In this document: piece by piece, positions 17,303 to 26,051 of the stretch | How positions within the stretch are numbered: position 1 is the first letter of the stretch | Layout of the letters: every line of letters starts with the position of its first letter | Origin: Kitasatospora azatica KCTC 9699 | GTDB lineage: Bacteria > Actinomycetota > Actinomycetes > Streptomycetales > Streptomycetaceae | Assembly (NCBI RefSeq): GCF_000744785.1 | Contig: NZ_JQMO01000003.1 | Span: forward strand, 5,146,001-5,210,000 | Length of the DNA: 64,000 nt | Reading direction: 5' to 3' | Translations under genes and position numbers: made by a program | Notes under the pieces: model-generated | Told to the model about the DNA's origin: nothing | Database searches by the model: none | Seen by the model: the letters and a program-made list of their open reading frames with translations, nothing else

Positions 17303-18172
17303 GTGGTCGGCCAGTGCCGGGCGGTGCGGCGCCTCGGCCTCTCCGCCGCCCTCGCCCTGGCGCTGGTTCCGCTGGTGCTCGGCCGGGAGGCCGGCTGGCC
17401 GCTGTGGACCTGGTTGAGCCTGGCCGCCGCTCTACCGGTGCTGGCCGCCACCGTCGGCTGGGAACGGCGGCTCACCCGCCTCGGCCGCCAGCCCCTGCTC
17501 GACCTGGCCCTGTTCCGCGACCGCGTGTTCACCAGCGGTCTGCTGATCAACGTCTGTGTGCCGGCCGCCATCGGCAGCCAGATGTTCACCACCACCCTGC
17601 TGCTCCAGGCCGGCCTGGGCCTCGACTCCCGCGCCGCCGGGCTGGAATTCCTGCCGCTGGGCCTGGCCACCATGGCCGCCTCGCTGCTCGGCCGCCGCCT
17701 GGCCGCCCGCTACGGTCAACGAGTGCTGATCGGCGGCACTCTGCTCAGCGCCATCGCCAGCCTGCTGATGGCCGTCACCCTGCGGCTGGCCGGCGGCTCC
17801 GTCAGCCCGGTGGCCCTGCTCCTGCCGCTCGCCCTCACCGGTCTCGGCAACGGCCTGACCATGCCGCCGCTGATGGGTTCGATCCTGGCCGGCATCGCCC
17901 CGCAGCGGATCGGTGCCGCCTCCGGTGTGCTCACCACCACTCAGCAGTTCTCCGGCGCGATCGGGGTGGCCGGGGTCGGCGCGGTCTTCTTCGCGGTGCT
18001 CGGATCGCGCACCGACGCCGCCGGGTACGCCGCAGCAGCGGAGGCGGCGATGTGGTGCGTCACGGCACTGATGGCCACCGCCGCGGTGCTGGTCGGCCTG
18101 CTGCTCCGCACCGGAGCCGCCAGGGCGGCGCGCGCAGCCGCAGACAGGACGGCTGCCACCGAAGCCAAGTGA
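17303..18172 (+). pseudogene. MFS drug-transporter remnant (C-terminal part only)
   Basis: The 289-codon frame matches only the C-terminal part of DHA2-type (14-helix) exporters. It has the middle linker LLDLALFRDRVFTSGLLIN, the helix LSRxxA-type LPLGLATMAASLLGRR, and the late GAASGVLTTTQQFSGAIGVA motif. The first ~190 residues, including the N-terminal helices and motif A, are missing. The apparent start has no ribosome binding site. I read it as a 5'-truncated relic, probably left by a deletion next to the spore-associated-like gene. Expression of a half transporter cannot be excluded. Confidence 0.7.
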
Positions 18173-18197
18173 CGGCGTGACTCCAAGTGAGGCTTAT

Positions 18198-18217
18198 AGC
18201 TTGGGGTCTGCCAAGCT
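18198..18217. promoter_or_regulatory. Inverted repeat upstream of racemase gene
   Basis: AGCTTGG (18198-18204) and CCAAGCT (18211-18217) form a perfect 7-base inverted repeat with a 6-base centre, in an unusually AT-rich stretch about 90 bases before the racemase start. It could be an operator for the racemase gene or a weak terminator after the MFS relic. Confidence 0.35.
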
Positions 18218-18306
18218 TGATTCCCTTATATGGAGTCTATGGAGGCCTTCGGCGGCGAACGCGATGCCGCTCGGAGCCGAGCCGAGCCGAGGCGAGGGGT
18301 GTGGCG

Positions 18307-19008
18307 ATGAAGGCGATGAAGACGGTCGGGCTGATCGGTGGGATGAGCTGGGAGTCGACAGCGGAGTACTACCGGCTGTTGAACGAGTTCACCCGCGACC
18401 GCCTTGGTGGACTCCACTCGGCGCGGTGCGTGCTCTACTCGGTGGACTTCGCGGAGATCGAGCAGCTGCAGGTCCAGGGCCGCTGGGCGGAGGCCGGCGA
18501 GATCCTGGCTGCGGCTGCCCAGGCCCTCGAGGCTGCCGGCGCGGACATGGTGCTGATCTGCACCAACACCATGCACAAGGTCGCCGACCAGGTCGAGGCG
18601 GCCGTCTCCATCCCCCTGCTGCACCTGGCCGACGCCACCGCGGAGGCCGTACGGGCGGCGGGCCTGCACCGCGTCGGCCTGTTGGGCACCGCGTTCACCA
18701 TGGAGCAGGACTTCTACCGAGGCCGTCTCGAAGCCGGCGGACTCGACGTGCGCATCCCGGACGCCGACGGGCGTGCGATCGTTCACCAGGTGATCTACCA
18801 GGAACTCTGCCTGGGCATCGTGCGGGAGGAGTCACGCGCCGCCTACCGGAAGGTCATCACGGACCTGGTCGCCGGCGGTGCGGAAGGCATCATTCTGGGC
18901 TGCACCGAAATCGAGCTTCTGATCGGTCCCGAGGACAGTACCGTCCCGCTCTTCCCCACCGCACGACTCCACGCCGCGGCCGCCGTCCACGCGGCACTGG
19001 TTCGCTGA
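18307..19008 (+). CDS. Aspartate/glutamate racemase family protein
   Basis: 233 residues, the usual length for the cofactor-independent Asp/Glu racemase superfamily. The N-terminal KTVGLIGGMSWESTAEYY is typical of aspartate racemase (RacX-like) members. The two catalytic cysteines are present in ICTNTMHK (~85) and LGCTEIELL (~199). Such enzymes interconvert L- and D-aspartate or related amino acids in the cytoplasm. ATG 18307 follows a GA-rich stretch (GAGGGG) at good spacing. The gene stands alone; a link to the later cluster's aspartate chemistry is possible but unsupported by proximity. Confidence 0.9.
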   Translation: MKAMKTVGLIGGMSWESTAEYYRLLNEFTRDRLGGLHSARCVLYSVDFAEIEQLQVQGRWAEAGEILAAAAQALEAAGADMVLICTNTMHKVADQVEAAVSIPLLHLADATAEAVRAAGLHRVGLLGTAFTMEQDFYRGRLEAGGLDVRIPDADGRAIVHQVIYQELCLGIVREESRAAYRKVITDLVAGGAEGIILGCTEIELLIGPEDSTVPLFPTARLHAAAAVHAALVR

Positions 19009-19028
19009 TCACCGCAGGCCTGTCCGCG

Positions 19029-19580
19029 TCAGCCTCTCGGGATGGCGAGCTCGATCTCGCGGAACGGGGCGTCGCCGGGGACGAGGACCGTGGTGCCGGT
19101 GCGCTCGAAGCCGACCCTGCGGTAGAGGGCCTCGGCCCGGGCGTTGTCCTGGTGGACGTGCAGGCGGACACGTTCGATGCGGGGTTCGGAGAGCGACCAG
19201 GACCAGTCCAGGACGGCGCCGAACAACCGCTCGGCGAGGCCGGCGCCGCGTGCCGCGGGCCGGACGAAGACGCCGACGACATGGGTCTGCGGTGCCTTCG
19301 GGGCCTGCCCGAACACCGTGTCGTCGCCGGGCAGTTCGACGCGGGCCGTGAGCGTGCCCAGCCACTCGCCGTCCGGCGCCTGCGCCACGAACTGCCGCAG
19401 CGACGTCCCGTCGGCGGAGGCTGCGGCGCGGGCCTGCCAGAAGTCGTCGGGCCTGGCCAGAGCCTGCTCCAGGGTCTCCAGGAAGGCGAGGTGCGCGACG
19501 GGGTCCCGGAGCGCGGCCAGCCGAATCTCCTTGGCCTTCGGCCAGTCCTCGTGCCGCACAGTCCTGATGGTGTAGATCAT
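19029..19580 (-). CDS. GNAT-family N-acetyltransferase
   Basis: 183 residues with a complete GNAT fold. The acetyl-CoA-binding motif is VVGVFVRPAARGAGLAERLF (motif A, ~110-130) and the C-terminal motif B is NARAEALYRRVGFERTG. It transfers an acetyl group to an unknown amine. ATG 19580 (MIYTIRT) fits the usual GNAT N-terminus; a longer in-frame extension is not typical. It converges with the racemase gene. Confidence 0.9.
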   Translation of the reverse strand: MIYTIRTVRHEDWPKAKEIRLAALRDPVAHLAFLETLEQALARPDDFWQARAAASADGTSLRQFVAQAPDGEWLGTLTARVELPGDDTVFGQAPKAPQTHVVGVFVRPAARGAGLAERLFGAVLDWSWSLSEPRIERVRLHVHQDNARAEALYRRVGFERTGTTVLVPGDAPFREIELAIPRG

Positions 19581-19661
19581 CCCCGGATCCTCGCAGCTGG
19601 CGAAGGAGAATTCAGCTGCTTTCGGCTTCAAGGCGCTCCTGGGCGTGGGCGCGCCGCGAGG

Positions 19662-22600
19662 TCACAGTCCCTTGAGTCGGGCGCGCACCGTTTCGAGCTG
19701 GGAGGTCGCGTTCAGTTCGGTGTACAGGGCGGCGCTCTGCTCCCAATGCTCCTGGGCCAGGCCGGGATTGCCCATCGCCTGGTGGTCGTCGCCGATGCGC
19801 AGGTGGCAGCCGGCCAGGGAGAAGCGGTCTCCGATCGCCGCGCAGATCTCGCGGGCCTGCTGGTGGCGGGTGAGGGCCTGGGCGGGGTCGGTTGCGCGTT
19901 CGACGTCGCCGAGGCCGTTGAGGGCGACCAGCTCGCGGGTTCGGTCGCCGGCGGTGGTCGCTATCGCCAGGGCCTGGTGCAGCATGTCCGCGGCCTCGGT
20001 GGGCCGGCCGAGGCGGTTCAACGTCATCCCGAGGTTGGCCAGGGCTTTTCCTTCGGTGACGTGGTCGCCGACTTCCCGGGCCAGGGCGAGGGCCTGGCGG
20101 TGGTACTGGCCCGCCTGCTCGAAGTCCTCCAGCTGCTCGCAGACCGAGCCCAGGTTGTTCAGGACGATCACCTGGCCCGCGCGGTCGCCCGCCGCTCCGT
20201 AGGCGGCCATCGCCCGCGTGAGGTGCTCGATCGCCTCCTGATGGCGGCTCAGATGGGCGAAGGTCACGCCGAGATTGGTCAGCACCCGGCGCTCGCCCGC
20301 TTGGTCCTCGATGTTCCGGAAGCCGAGGAGCGCGGCCTCGAAGCACTCGATGGCCTCCGGGTAGCGGCCCAGCAGCCAGTACGAACCGGCCAGGTTCGTC
20401 CGGGCGGTGGCGTTCCCGGCCCGGTTGCCGGTGGCTGTGGTGGATTCGACGGCCGCGGCATGGAGGGTCAGGGACTTGCTGTAGTGGCCGTAGTGATCCA
20501 GATAGCGCGCGAGGATCGAGGAGAGGTCGCCGGCGTGCTGCGTGCCGGCCGCGACGGGGTGCGTGCCGGCGGTGATCAGGTTGGTCAGCTCGCTGTCGAG
20601 CCAGGCGCGGGCGTCCTCGTCGGTGCGCAGCCGGTCGGTGGGCGTGGCGGGCTTCGGCGGATGCGGGCGCCGATGCGACTCATGGGGGTAGAGAATGTCC
20701 ACCGCCGCCGCTGCGGTGTGGTTGTAGTAGTCGAAGAGCCGTTCCAGCGCGGCCTGCCTGGAGGCGTCGGACTCCTCGGAGCGGGCGAGACCGTGGGCGT
20801 GGTGGCGCAGCAGGTCGTGGAAGGTGTAGCGGCCCAGGGACTGCTCGATCAGCAGGTGGTGGTCGTGGAGCTCGTCGAGGAGGTCCTCGGTCTCGGTCAG
20901 CGGCAGATCGGCGAGGGCCGCCAGGGCGTACGCCGAGAAGTCGTCGCCGGGGTGCAGTCCGGCGAGGCGGAAGAGCCGCTGCTGATCGGGGGTCAGGGCG
21001 TCGTAGGACACGGCGAAGGCGGCGGCGACGCTCTGGTCCTGGGTCCTGAACTCGGTGGGCAGGCTGATCCGGTCCCGGAGCCGGGCGAGCAGGTGGGACG
21101 GGGTCCAGGTGCCGCGGTGCGCCAGGCGCGCGGCGGTGATGCGGATGGCGAGCGGCAGGCGTCCGCACAGCCTGACGATCTCGGCGACGGCCTCCTCCTC
21201 GCCGACGACCCGGTCCGCGCCGCAGATCTGGCCGAACAGGGCGACGGCCGCGTCCTGGTCGAGGACGTCCAGCGAAAGCGCGCCGGCCCCGGCGAGCGCA
21301 GGCATCCGGCGCCGCGAGGTCACCAGGACCAGGCTGCCGGGGGAGCCGGGGACCAGGGGCCGGACCTGGGCGGCGTCGACGGCGTTGTCCAGGACGATCA
21401 GGAGGCGACGCTCGGCGGCCTCGCTGCGCCACAGGACCGCGCGCTCCTCGGGGTCCGAGGGAAGGGCGTCCTCGCTCACCCCGACGGCGCGCAGCAGGCG
21501 GGCCAGCGCGGTGCCGGGGTCGAGCGGGGTCTGGCCCGGGGTGAAGCCGTGCAGGTCGATGAAGACCTGGCCGTCGGCGTACTGATCGGCCAGGGTGTGG
21601 GCGACGTGGACGGCCAGGGCGGTCTTGCCGACCCCCGCCATCCCGTCGATCGCGGAGATCACGACGGCGTTCGTCGCCGGGGCGGCCGCTGCCGCCAGCA
21701 GGCGATCCGTCTCCTGGCCGCGGCCGGTGAAGTCGGCCACGTCTCGCGGGAGGCTGTTGCGTGGCGTGTACCGAGCCGGGGCATTCCTGGCGGTCGCCGC
21801 CGCAGTCTTGGCGGTCGCCGTCGTCGAGGCCCCGGAGCCCGGCCCTGTCCTCGAGGCCGCGGAGCCGCTCTCGCCGCTCTCGGACCGCTCCACCGACTCG
21901 AGCAGCGAGGCGTCCGCAGCGAGGATCCGAAGCTGGAGGTCCGCGACCTGCGCCGAGGGCTCGACCCCGAGTTCCGCGACCAGACGCTTGCGCAGCTCCT
22001 GGTAGACCGCGAGGGCCTCAGCCTGGCGATCCGCCCCGTACAGCGCCAGCATCAGCTGCCCGTGCAGCGCCTCGCGCAACGGGTGGGCCCGGGTGAGCCC
22101 GCGGAGTTCGGCGACCAGCTCCCGATGCCGTCCCAGGCTCAGGTCCGCGTCGACGCGGTCCTGCCAGGCCTTCATCCGGGTCTCGTCCAGCTGGTGCGCC
22201 CTCGCGGCGCCGTCCACGCCGGGCGGCAGGTCGGCGAACGGGTCGCCGCGCCACAGGTCCAGCGCGCTGCTCAGGGTCTGTCGTGCCCTCGCGACCTCAC
22301 CCGCGCGCAACTGCTCGGCGCCGAGCCGACACCCGTCGAGGAACACCTCGACGTCCAGCTCACCAGGGTTCGTCGCGATGAGGTAGCCCGGCGCAATGGT
22401 GCGCAGCCTCGGCCCCGCGTCGTCACCGAGCATCCGTCGCAGGCGCAGTACGTGATTGCGCAGCCCCGGGCCGGCCGCGGCCGGACGCTGCTCGCCCCAC
22501 ACCGCCGACGCCAGCTGCTCCGCCGGCACGACCCGGTTCGCGTTGATCAGCAGCATCACCAGCACGGTGCGCGGGATCCCCGAGGGCAACACCACCTCGC

Positions 22601-22667
22601 CGTCCCCGACGGTGACACTCACCGGCCCCAGCAGGTTGAAGCGCACGGACCCAGGACTGTCGCTCAT
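19662..22667 (-). CDS. AfsR/SARP-family transcriptional regulator (SARP-BTAD-NB-ARC-TPR)
   Basis: 1001 residues. Order: OmpR-like SARP DNA-binding domain (~1-95), bacterial transcriptional activation domain (~100-250), a Ser/Thr/Ala-rich linker, NB-ARC ATPase (~320-600) and a TPR array (~680-1001). The P-loop is GMAGVGKTALAVH near 342, the Walker B-like strand RRLLIVLDNA follows, and GRLPLAIRI marks the ARC end. Such proteins activate secondary-metabolite genes in response to ligand or phosphorylation. It lies about 1.1 kb from the start of the large cluster and is a candidate activator of it, though this is inference. ATG 22667 was chosen because the SARP domain begins there; the leader before it carries six GGGAGC-like repeats. 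Confidence 0.93.
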   Translation of the reverse strand: MSDSPGSVRFNLLGPVSVTVGDGEVVLPSGIPRTVLVMLLINANRVVPAEQLASAVWGEQRPAAAGPGLRNHVLRLRRMLGDDAGPRLRTIAPGYLIATNPGELDVEVFLDGCRLGAEQLRAGEVARARQTLSSALDLWRGDPFADLPPGVDGAARAHQLDETRMKAWQDRVDADLSLGRHRELVAELRGLTRAHPLREALHGQLMLALYGADRQAEALAVYQELRKRLVAELGVEPSAQVADLQLRILAADASLLESVERSESGESGSAASRTGPGSGASTTATAKTAAATARNAPARYTPRNSLPRDVADFTGRGQETDRLLAAAAAPATNAVVISAIDGMAGVGKTALAVHVAHTLADQYADGQVFIDLHGFTPGQTPLDPGTALARLLRAVGVSEDALPSDPEERAVLWRSEAAERRLLIVLDNAVDAAQVRPLVPGSPGSLVLVTSRRRMPALAGAGALSLDVLDQDAAVALFGQICGADRVVGEEEAVAEIVRLCGRLPLAIRITAARLAHRGTWTPSHLLARLRDRISLPTEFRTQDQSVAAAFAVSYDALTPDQQRLFRLAGLHPGDDFSAYALAALADLPLTETEDLLDELHDHHLLIEQSLGRYTFHDLLRHHAHGLARSEESDASRQAALERLFDYYNHTAAAAVDILYPHESHRRPHPPKPATPTDRLRTDEDARAWLDSELTNLITAGTHPVAAGTQHAGDLSSILARYLDHYGHYSKSLTLHAAAVESTTATGNRAGNATARTNLAGSYWLLGRYPEAIECFEAALLGFRNIEDQAGERRVLTNLGVTFAHLSRHQEAIEHLTRAMAAYGAAGDRAGQVIVLNNLGSVCEQLEDFEQAGQYHRQALALAREVGDHVTEGKALANLGMTLNRLGRPTEAADMLHQALAIATTAGDRTRELVALNGLGDVERATDPAQALTRHQQAREICAAIGDRFSLAGCHLRIGDDHQAMGNPGLAQEHWEQSAALYTELNATSQLETVRARLKGL

Positions 22668-22997
22668 CGCTCCCGCTCCCAGCTCCCAGCTCCCGCTCCT
22701 CGCTCCAAGGCCCGGATGTTGCGGCGATCTTACAGCCGTCAGACGCGCCGCCCATAACGTCCTGGACGCCACGAGCGGTCCGTTCAGGCGCTCAGCCGGG
22801 GCCGCCCCAACCGGGCGCCTTCGGCGTTGTGGTCGCCGAGGACTCCACCGGGTGCTCGGCGCAGGGAGATGGAGGACGTCGAGTGGAACCCGTAGGACAG
22901 CTGCTTGGTCCCGGGAGGCCCCCAGCACAGCAGCGAGCGCGGATCTGGGGAGCGGCCGGCCCGCTCCGCTAGCTCCGCCGGCGCCCGTCCCAATGCG
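22668..22997. promoter_or_regulatory. Intergenic region upstream of AfsR/SARP gene
   Basis: This 330-base stretch between two genes on the minus strand holds no convincing gene. Bases 22669-22706 carry six near-identical GCTCCC units (GGGAGC on the coding strand) running up to the afsR-like ATG, giving several overlapping Shine-Dalgarno-like motifs. Farther upstream a TAAGAT on the minus strand (22727-22732) could be a -10 element, but no good -35 accompanies it. Confidence 0.4.
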
Positions 22998-23561
22998 TCA
23001 GGGCAACTGGTCCAGCGCCGCCAGCGCCGCCTCGTAGTCCGGCTCGCGCATCTGGTCCGCGACGTACTCGGTGTAGGCGAGGCGGTCGTGCCGGTCGATG
23101 ACGAACACCGACCGCTGGAGCAGCCGCCATTCCTTGAGCAGCACGCCGTAGTCCTGCCCGAACCGCGCACTGCGGTGCGCCGACAGCAGTAGGTGGCCGT
23201 TCCCCGGTTCGCCCGCACCCCGCGCGGCCAGCGCGAACGGAAGGTCCATGCTCACCGTGTAGAGCTGGACCGAGCCGTCCGCGACCCGGTCAGCCAACCG
23301 GTCCTCCCAGGAGCGGGTCTCGACCCTGCACACCGGCGTGTCGATCGAGTTGATCACGTTGAGCAGCCGCACCGTGCCGCTGGTGTCGGAGAGTTGGACC
23401 TGGCTGATCGCCCCGTCCGGCTGCGCCAGCCAGTCCAGCGTGAACCCTGGAGCCGCCTGCCCCACCTGGAGCCGCTCACCCAGCACGGTGAGACGCTCGC
23501 CCAACTCGAAAGCCTCGCCGGTGCGCTCCGGCACGATCCTGCTGGCATCCGATCTCCGCAT
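22998..23561 (-). CDS. Tpx-like peroxiredoxin with single cysteine
   Basis: 187 residues with a thioredoxin fold. NSIDTPVCRVETRSW (Cys ~78) corresponds to the peroxidatic-Cys motif of thiol peroxidase Tpx, and the final ~60 residues match the Tpx end (RSVFVIDRHDRLAYTEYV). In classical Tpx a resolving Cys lies about 34 residues later (FCGAEG-like). Here that stretch reads FALAARGAGEP and has no cysteine, so it must act as a 1-Cys enzyme. It reduces peroxides in the cytoplasm. The start is uncertain: ATG 23561 lacks a clear ribosome binding site, and a GTG at 23600 is an alternative. Confidence 0.85.
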   Translation of the reverse strand: MRRSDASRIVPERTGEAFELGERLTVLGERLQVGQAAPGFTLDWLAQPDGAISQVQLSDTSGTVRLLNVINSIDTPVCRVETRSWEDRLADRVADGSVQLYTVSMDLPFALAARGAGEPGNGHLLLSAHRSARFGQDYGVLLKEWRLLQRSVFVIDRHDRLAYTEYVADQMREPDYEAALAALDQLP

Positions 23562-23811
23562 GGAGCTGACGGTACGCCGGCTGACGCTTGATCGGGACAC
23601 CGCGCGCAGGAGCAGGCGGGTGACACCCGATGTGGCGAGGCTGATCCGCCGACCGGGGGCGGCGCGCCGATCCGTCGGCCGTGTCGCGGGGCGGTCCCCG
23701 GGCGTTGGCAGGGCATGAACGCCATGAACGAGGGACCCGACCAGGAAGACGGGGGGGCCGGGCCGGCCCCGGGGGAGCCGCCCCGTGCCCGGACGTGGGG
23801 CGGGGCGGCCT

Positions 23812-24495
23812 TCAGCGCGCGGGTCTCCGGTTCAGCACGACGACCGTGCCCTGGTAGCCCGGTGCTACCGGTACCCCGCGCTTCAGCCAGCTGTGGCCGT
23901 AGCCGGCTGGTACGGCGGAGACGGCGCGCAGGCCTTCCCCGGTGCACTTGGCCAGCGCCTCGTGCGAGGTCCAGAGGGCGTACCAGCGCTCCAGCCGCCG
24001 ATCGGCGGGCGCCCGCCGCAGTTGCGAGCGCTCTGCCTCGGTGAACACCCGGGCCGCTATCCTGTCGAGTTGCGGGCGGGACGTGACCGTCTCGATGTCT
24101 ATCCCGACGCGCAACCCGACGGCGACCGCCACGGCGGCGAAGTCACCGGTGTGGGACAGGTTGAAGTCCAGTCGGGCCGGCCCGCCGCGGCTCACGGCGT
24201 ACGGGCGGCCGCGCTCGTCGCGGGCGAGTTCGATCCGCGCCGGAGCGAGCCGGTGCCGGCGAGCCAGCGCGAGCCGAGTCAGCGCACGTCCGGCGAGGAA
24301 GCGATCCGCCGAGCCCGGATCCGCCATGCCCGCGGCCTGCTCGACCTCGGCCGGGGCGAGCAGACCGGCGCAGCTGAGGCCGGGCGCCGGGCCGTTCCGG
24401 ACGATCCGGCTGACCCAGGTCTCCACCTGACAGCCGAAGGCGGTGAACCGGCGCAGCCGGGGACGTTGGAGTCGGAGCGGGCCGATCCGGCTCAT
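23812..24495 (-). CDS. 4'-phosphopantetheinyl transferase (Sfp type)
   Basis: 227 residues, the usual size for Sfp-type enzymes. The motifs are NLSHTGDFAAVAV, the metal-binding VGIDIE (~136) and the WYALWTSHEALAKCTGEG helix (~170-188), where the usual Lys of the KEA triplet is His. It activates carrier proteins by transferring phosphopantetheine from CoA. Its ATG overlaps the stop of the upstream ATP-grasp/carrier-protein gene by four bases (ATGA). That coupling strongly suggests it serves that carrier domain and the discrete one at 39260. It is the last gene of a three-gene minus-strand operon and marks the left edge of the cluster. Confidence 0.92.
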   Translation of the reverse strand: MSRIGPLRLQRPRLRRFTAFGCQVETWVSRIVRNGPAPGLSCAGLLAPAEVEQAAGMADPGSADRFLAGRALTRLALARRHRLAPARIELARDERGRPYAVSRGGPARLDFNLSHTGDFAAVAVAVGLRVGIDIETVTSRPQLDRIAARVFTEAERSQLRRAPADRRLERWYALWTSHEALAKCTGEGLRAVSAVPAGYGHSWLKRGVPVAPGYQGTVVVLNRRPAR

Positions 24496-26045
24496 CGGGT
24501 GGCCGGCGGCGCCATCCGTACCATCAGTTCCTCGACATCGCCGACGGTCAGCAGGTCGGCGCCGGCCTCCTCGTCGATCGCTGCCGGGACCAGCTCGTCC
24601 TCCAGTGCGATCGCGAGATCCAGCAGGGTCAACGAGTCGTAGCCGAGGTCTTCGACCAGTCGGTCGGAGGACGCGGCGACCGTCGCACCCGACGGTGACA
24701 TCTGCGCGATGATCTCGCGCACACGCACCTGGAGGTCAGGGATGTCCACCTGCGTACCCTTCTCGTCAGCCTGGTCGAGCCGGAGCGCCGAGCGGACCAG
24801 TTCGTCCACCTGCTCCAGGCGTTCGGACAGTTCCGGATGGCTGTCGGCCACCAGAAGCGTATGACCGAAACGCCCGCGGAAGTCGCACGCGGGTCCGAGT
24901 CTGGTCTCCGGGGCGGCAGCGACCTCAACCTCTGTGCAGCCCTTGACGCCGCGCAGTCGCTCGGTCAGGCTCCTGGGTTCGAGAAGCACGGCCGAGCGCT
25001 CGGTCGTGAAGTACCGGATGGCGGCGCACCGTACCGGCGTCGAGGTGGGATCGGGCGCGGCCTGCGGCAGGCCGGCGTGCGAGCGGACGGCAGCCTCCCA
25101 CAGGTCGAACCCCCAGGCGTGCCGGACGAGCCACGGAATGCGGTCGCCGCCGAGTCTGGCGCCGACCTCCATCACCACCGGGCCGGCCGGGGTCAGCCGA
25201 GCCTCCAGGTGGAACGCGCCCACCGTGATCCCCAGGGCCCGGACGGCCCGTTCGGCAGTGGCCACCAGCAGCGCCCGCTCGGCCTCGGTCAGCGGCGCGT
25301 CCACCAGATGGCCGATCTCGACGAACGAGGGCTCGGGCCCGAGCTGCTTGGAAGTCACCGCCGACACCTGCGGTTGCGGGCCCTGCGGGGTCTGCCTGAG
25401 GTAGCCCTCGACGCTGTACTCGGGCCCGGCGACGTACCGCTCGATCAGCATCTCCTCGGCGATCACCTGGCCCAGGTCGACGTGGCTCCGGTCGAGCACG
25501 GCGGCCACATGCTCGCGAAGCTCGGCGAGGGTGTCGATCCGGCGCACCAGTTGGCTGCCGGAGCCGTCCACGGGCTTGGCGACGGCGGGTGTGCCGACGG
25601 AGGCGAGGACGGTGGCCGCGTCGTCGCCGGAGCCGAGGGCGGCTCCGGGGGCGACCGGGACGCCGGCCTCGATGAGAGCACGCTTCATCAGGCGCTTGTC
25701 CCGCAGGGCCCGCGCGGCGACCGGGTCAATGCCCGGCAGACCGAGCTTGTCGGCCACCAACGCGCAGGTCTCCACCGCGTACTCGTAGCCGGGGACCACG
25801 GCGACCAGCTCAGCGGCGCTGTGCAGGGACGCGGCTGCGCTCAGCACGACGTCGTGGTCCCGAATCTCCAGCCGGGTGAAGTCCGCGCCGCCCTCGGCCA
25901 GCGCGGCCTGTACGGGAGGCGGCAGCTCGGCGCGTTCGCGGCGGTCGAAGACGTGCGGGCGCAGACCGAGCCGCCGGGCGGCGTCGACCAGTCCGACTCC
26001 GGACGAGCCGGGCTCGATCACCAGCACGGTGGTGGCGGGCATCAC
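24492..26045 (-). CDS. ATP-grasp ligase fused to C-terminal acyl/peptidyl carrier domain
   Basis: 517 residues. Residues ~1-410 are an ATP-grasp carboxylate-amine ligase domain with lysine-bearing ATP loops (PAVAKPVDGSGS) and the metal/phosphate motif VVMEVGARLGGDRIP, where the usual Asn of EINxR is Gly. Residues ~440-517 form a carrier protein with the attachment site DLGYDSLTLLDL (Ser ~470). The two domains in one chain imply a ligation in which a substrate or product stays tethered to phosphopantetheine, or a carrier delivered to a partner; this is inference. Start is GTG 26045 or ATG 26042. It is six bases downstream of the next ATP-grasp gene and coupled to the transferase after it. Confidence 0.9.
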   Translation of the reverse strand: MMPATTVLVIEPGSSGVGLVDAARRLGLRPHVFDRRERAELPPPVQAALAEGGADFTRLEIRDHDVVLSAAASLHSAAELVAVVPGYEYAVETCALVADKLGLPGIDPVAARALRDKRLMKRALIEAGVPVAPGAALGSGDDAATVLASVGTPAVAKPVDGSGSQLVRRIDTLAELREHVAAVLDRSHVDLGQVIAEEMLIERYVAGPEYSVEGYLRQTPQGPQPQVSAVTSKQLGPEPSFVEIGHLVDAPLTEAERALLVATAERAVRALGITVGAFHLEARLTPAGPVVMEVGARLGGDRIPWLVRHAWGFDLWEAAVRSHAGLPQAAPDPTSTPVRCAAIRYFTTERSAVLLEPRSLTERLRGVKGCTEVEVAAAPETRLGPACDFRGRFGHTLLVADSHPELSERLEQVDELVRSALRLDQADEKGTQVDIPDLQVRVREIIAQMSPSGATVAASSDRLVEDLGYDSLTLLDLAIALEDELVPAAIDEEAGADLLTVGDVEELMVRMAPPATR

Positions 26046-26051
26046 GGGTGC

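Noticed and set aside
18177..22757. 1526-codon plus-strand frame through the racemase, GNAT and AfsR/SARP genes
   Set aside because: It spans three real genes in other frames, changes composition at their borders and shows no domain.
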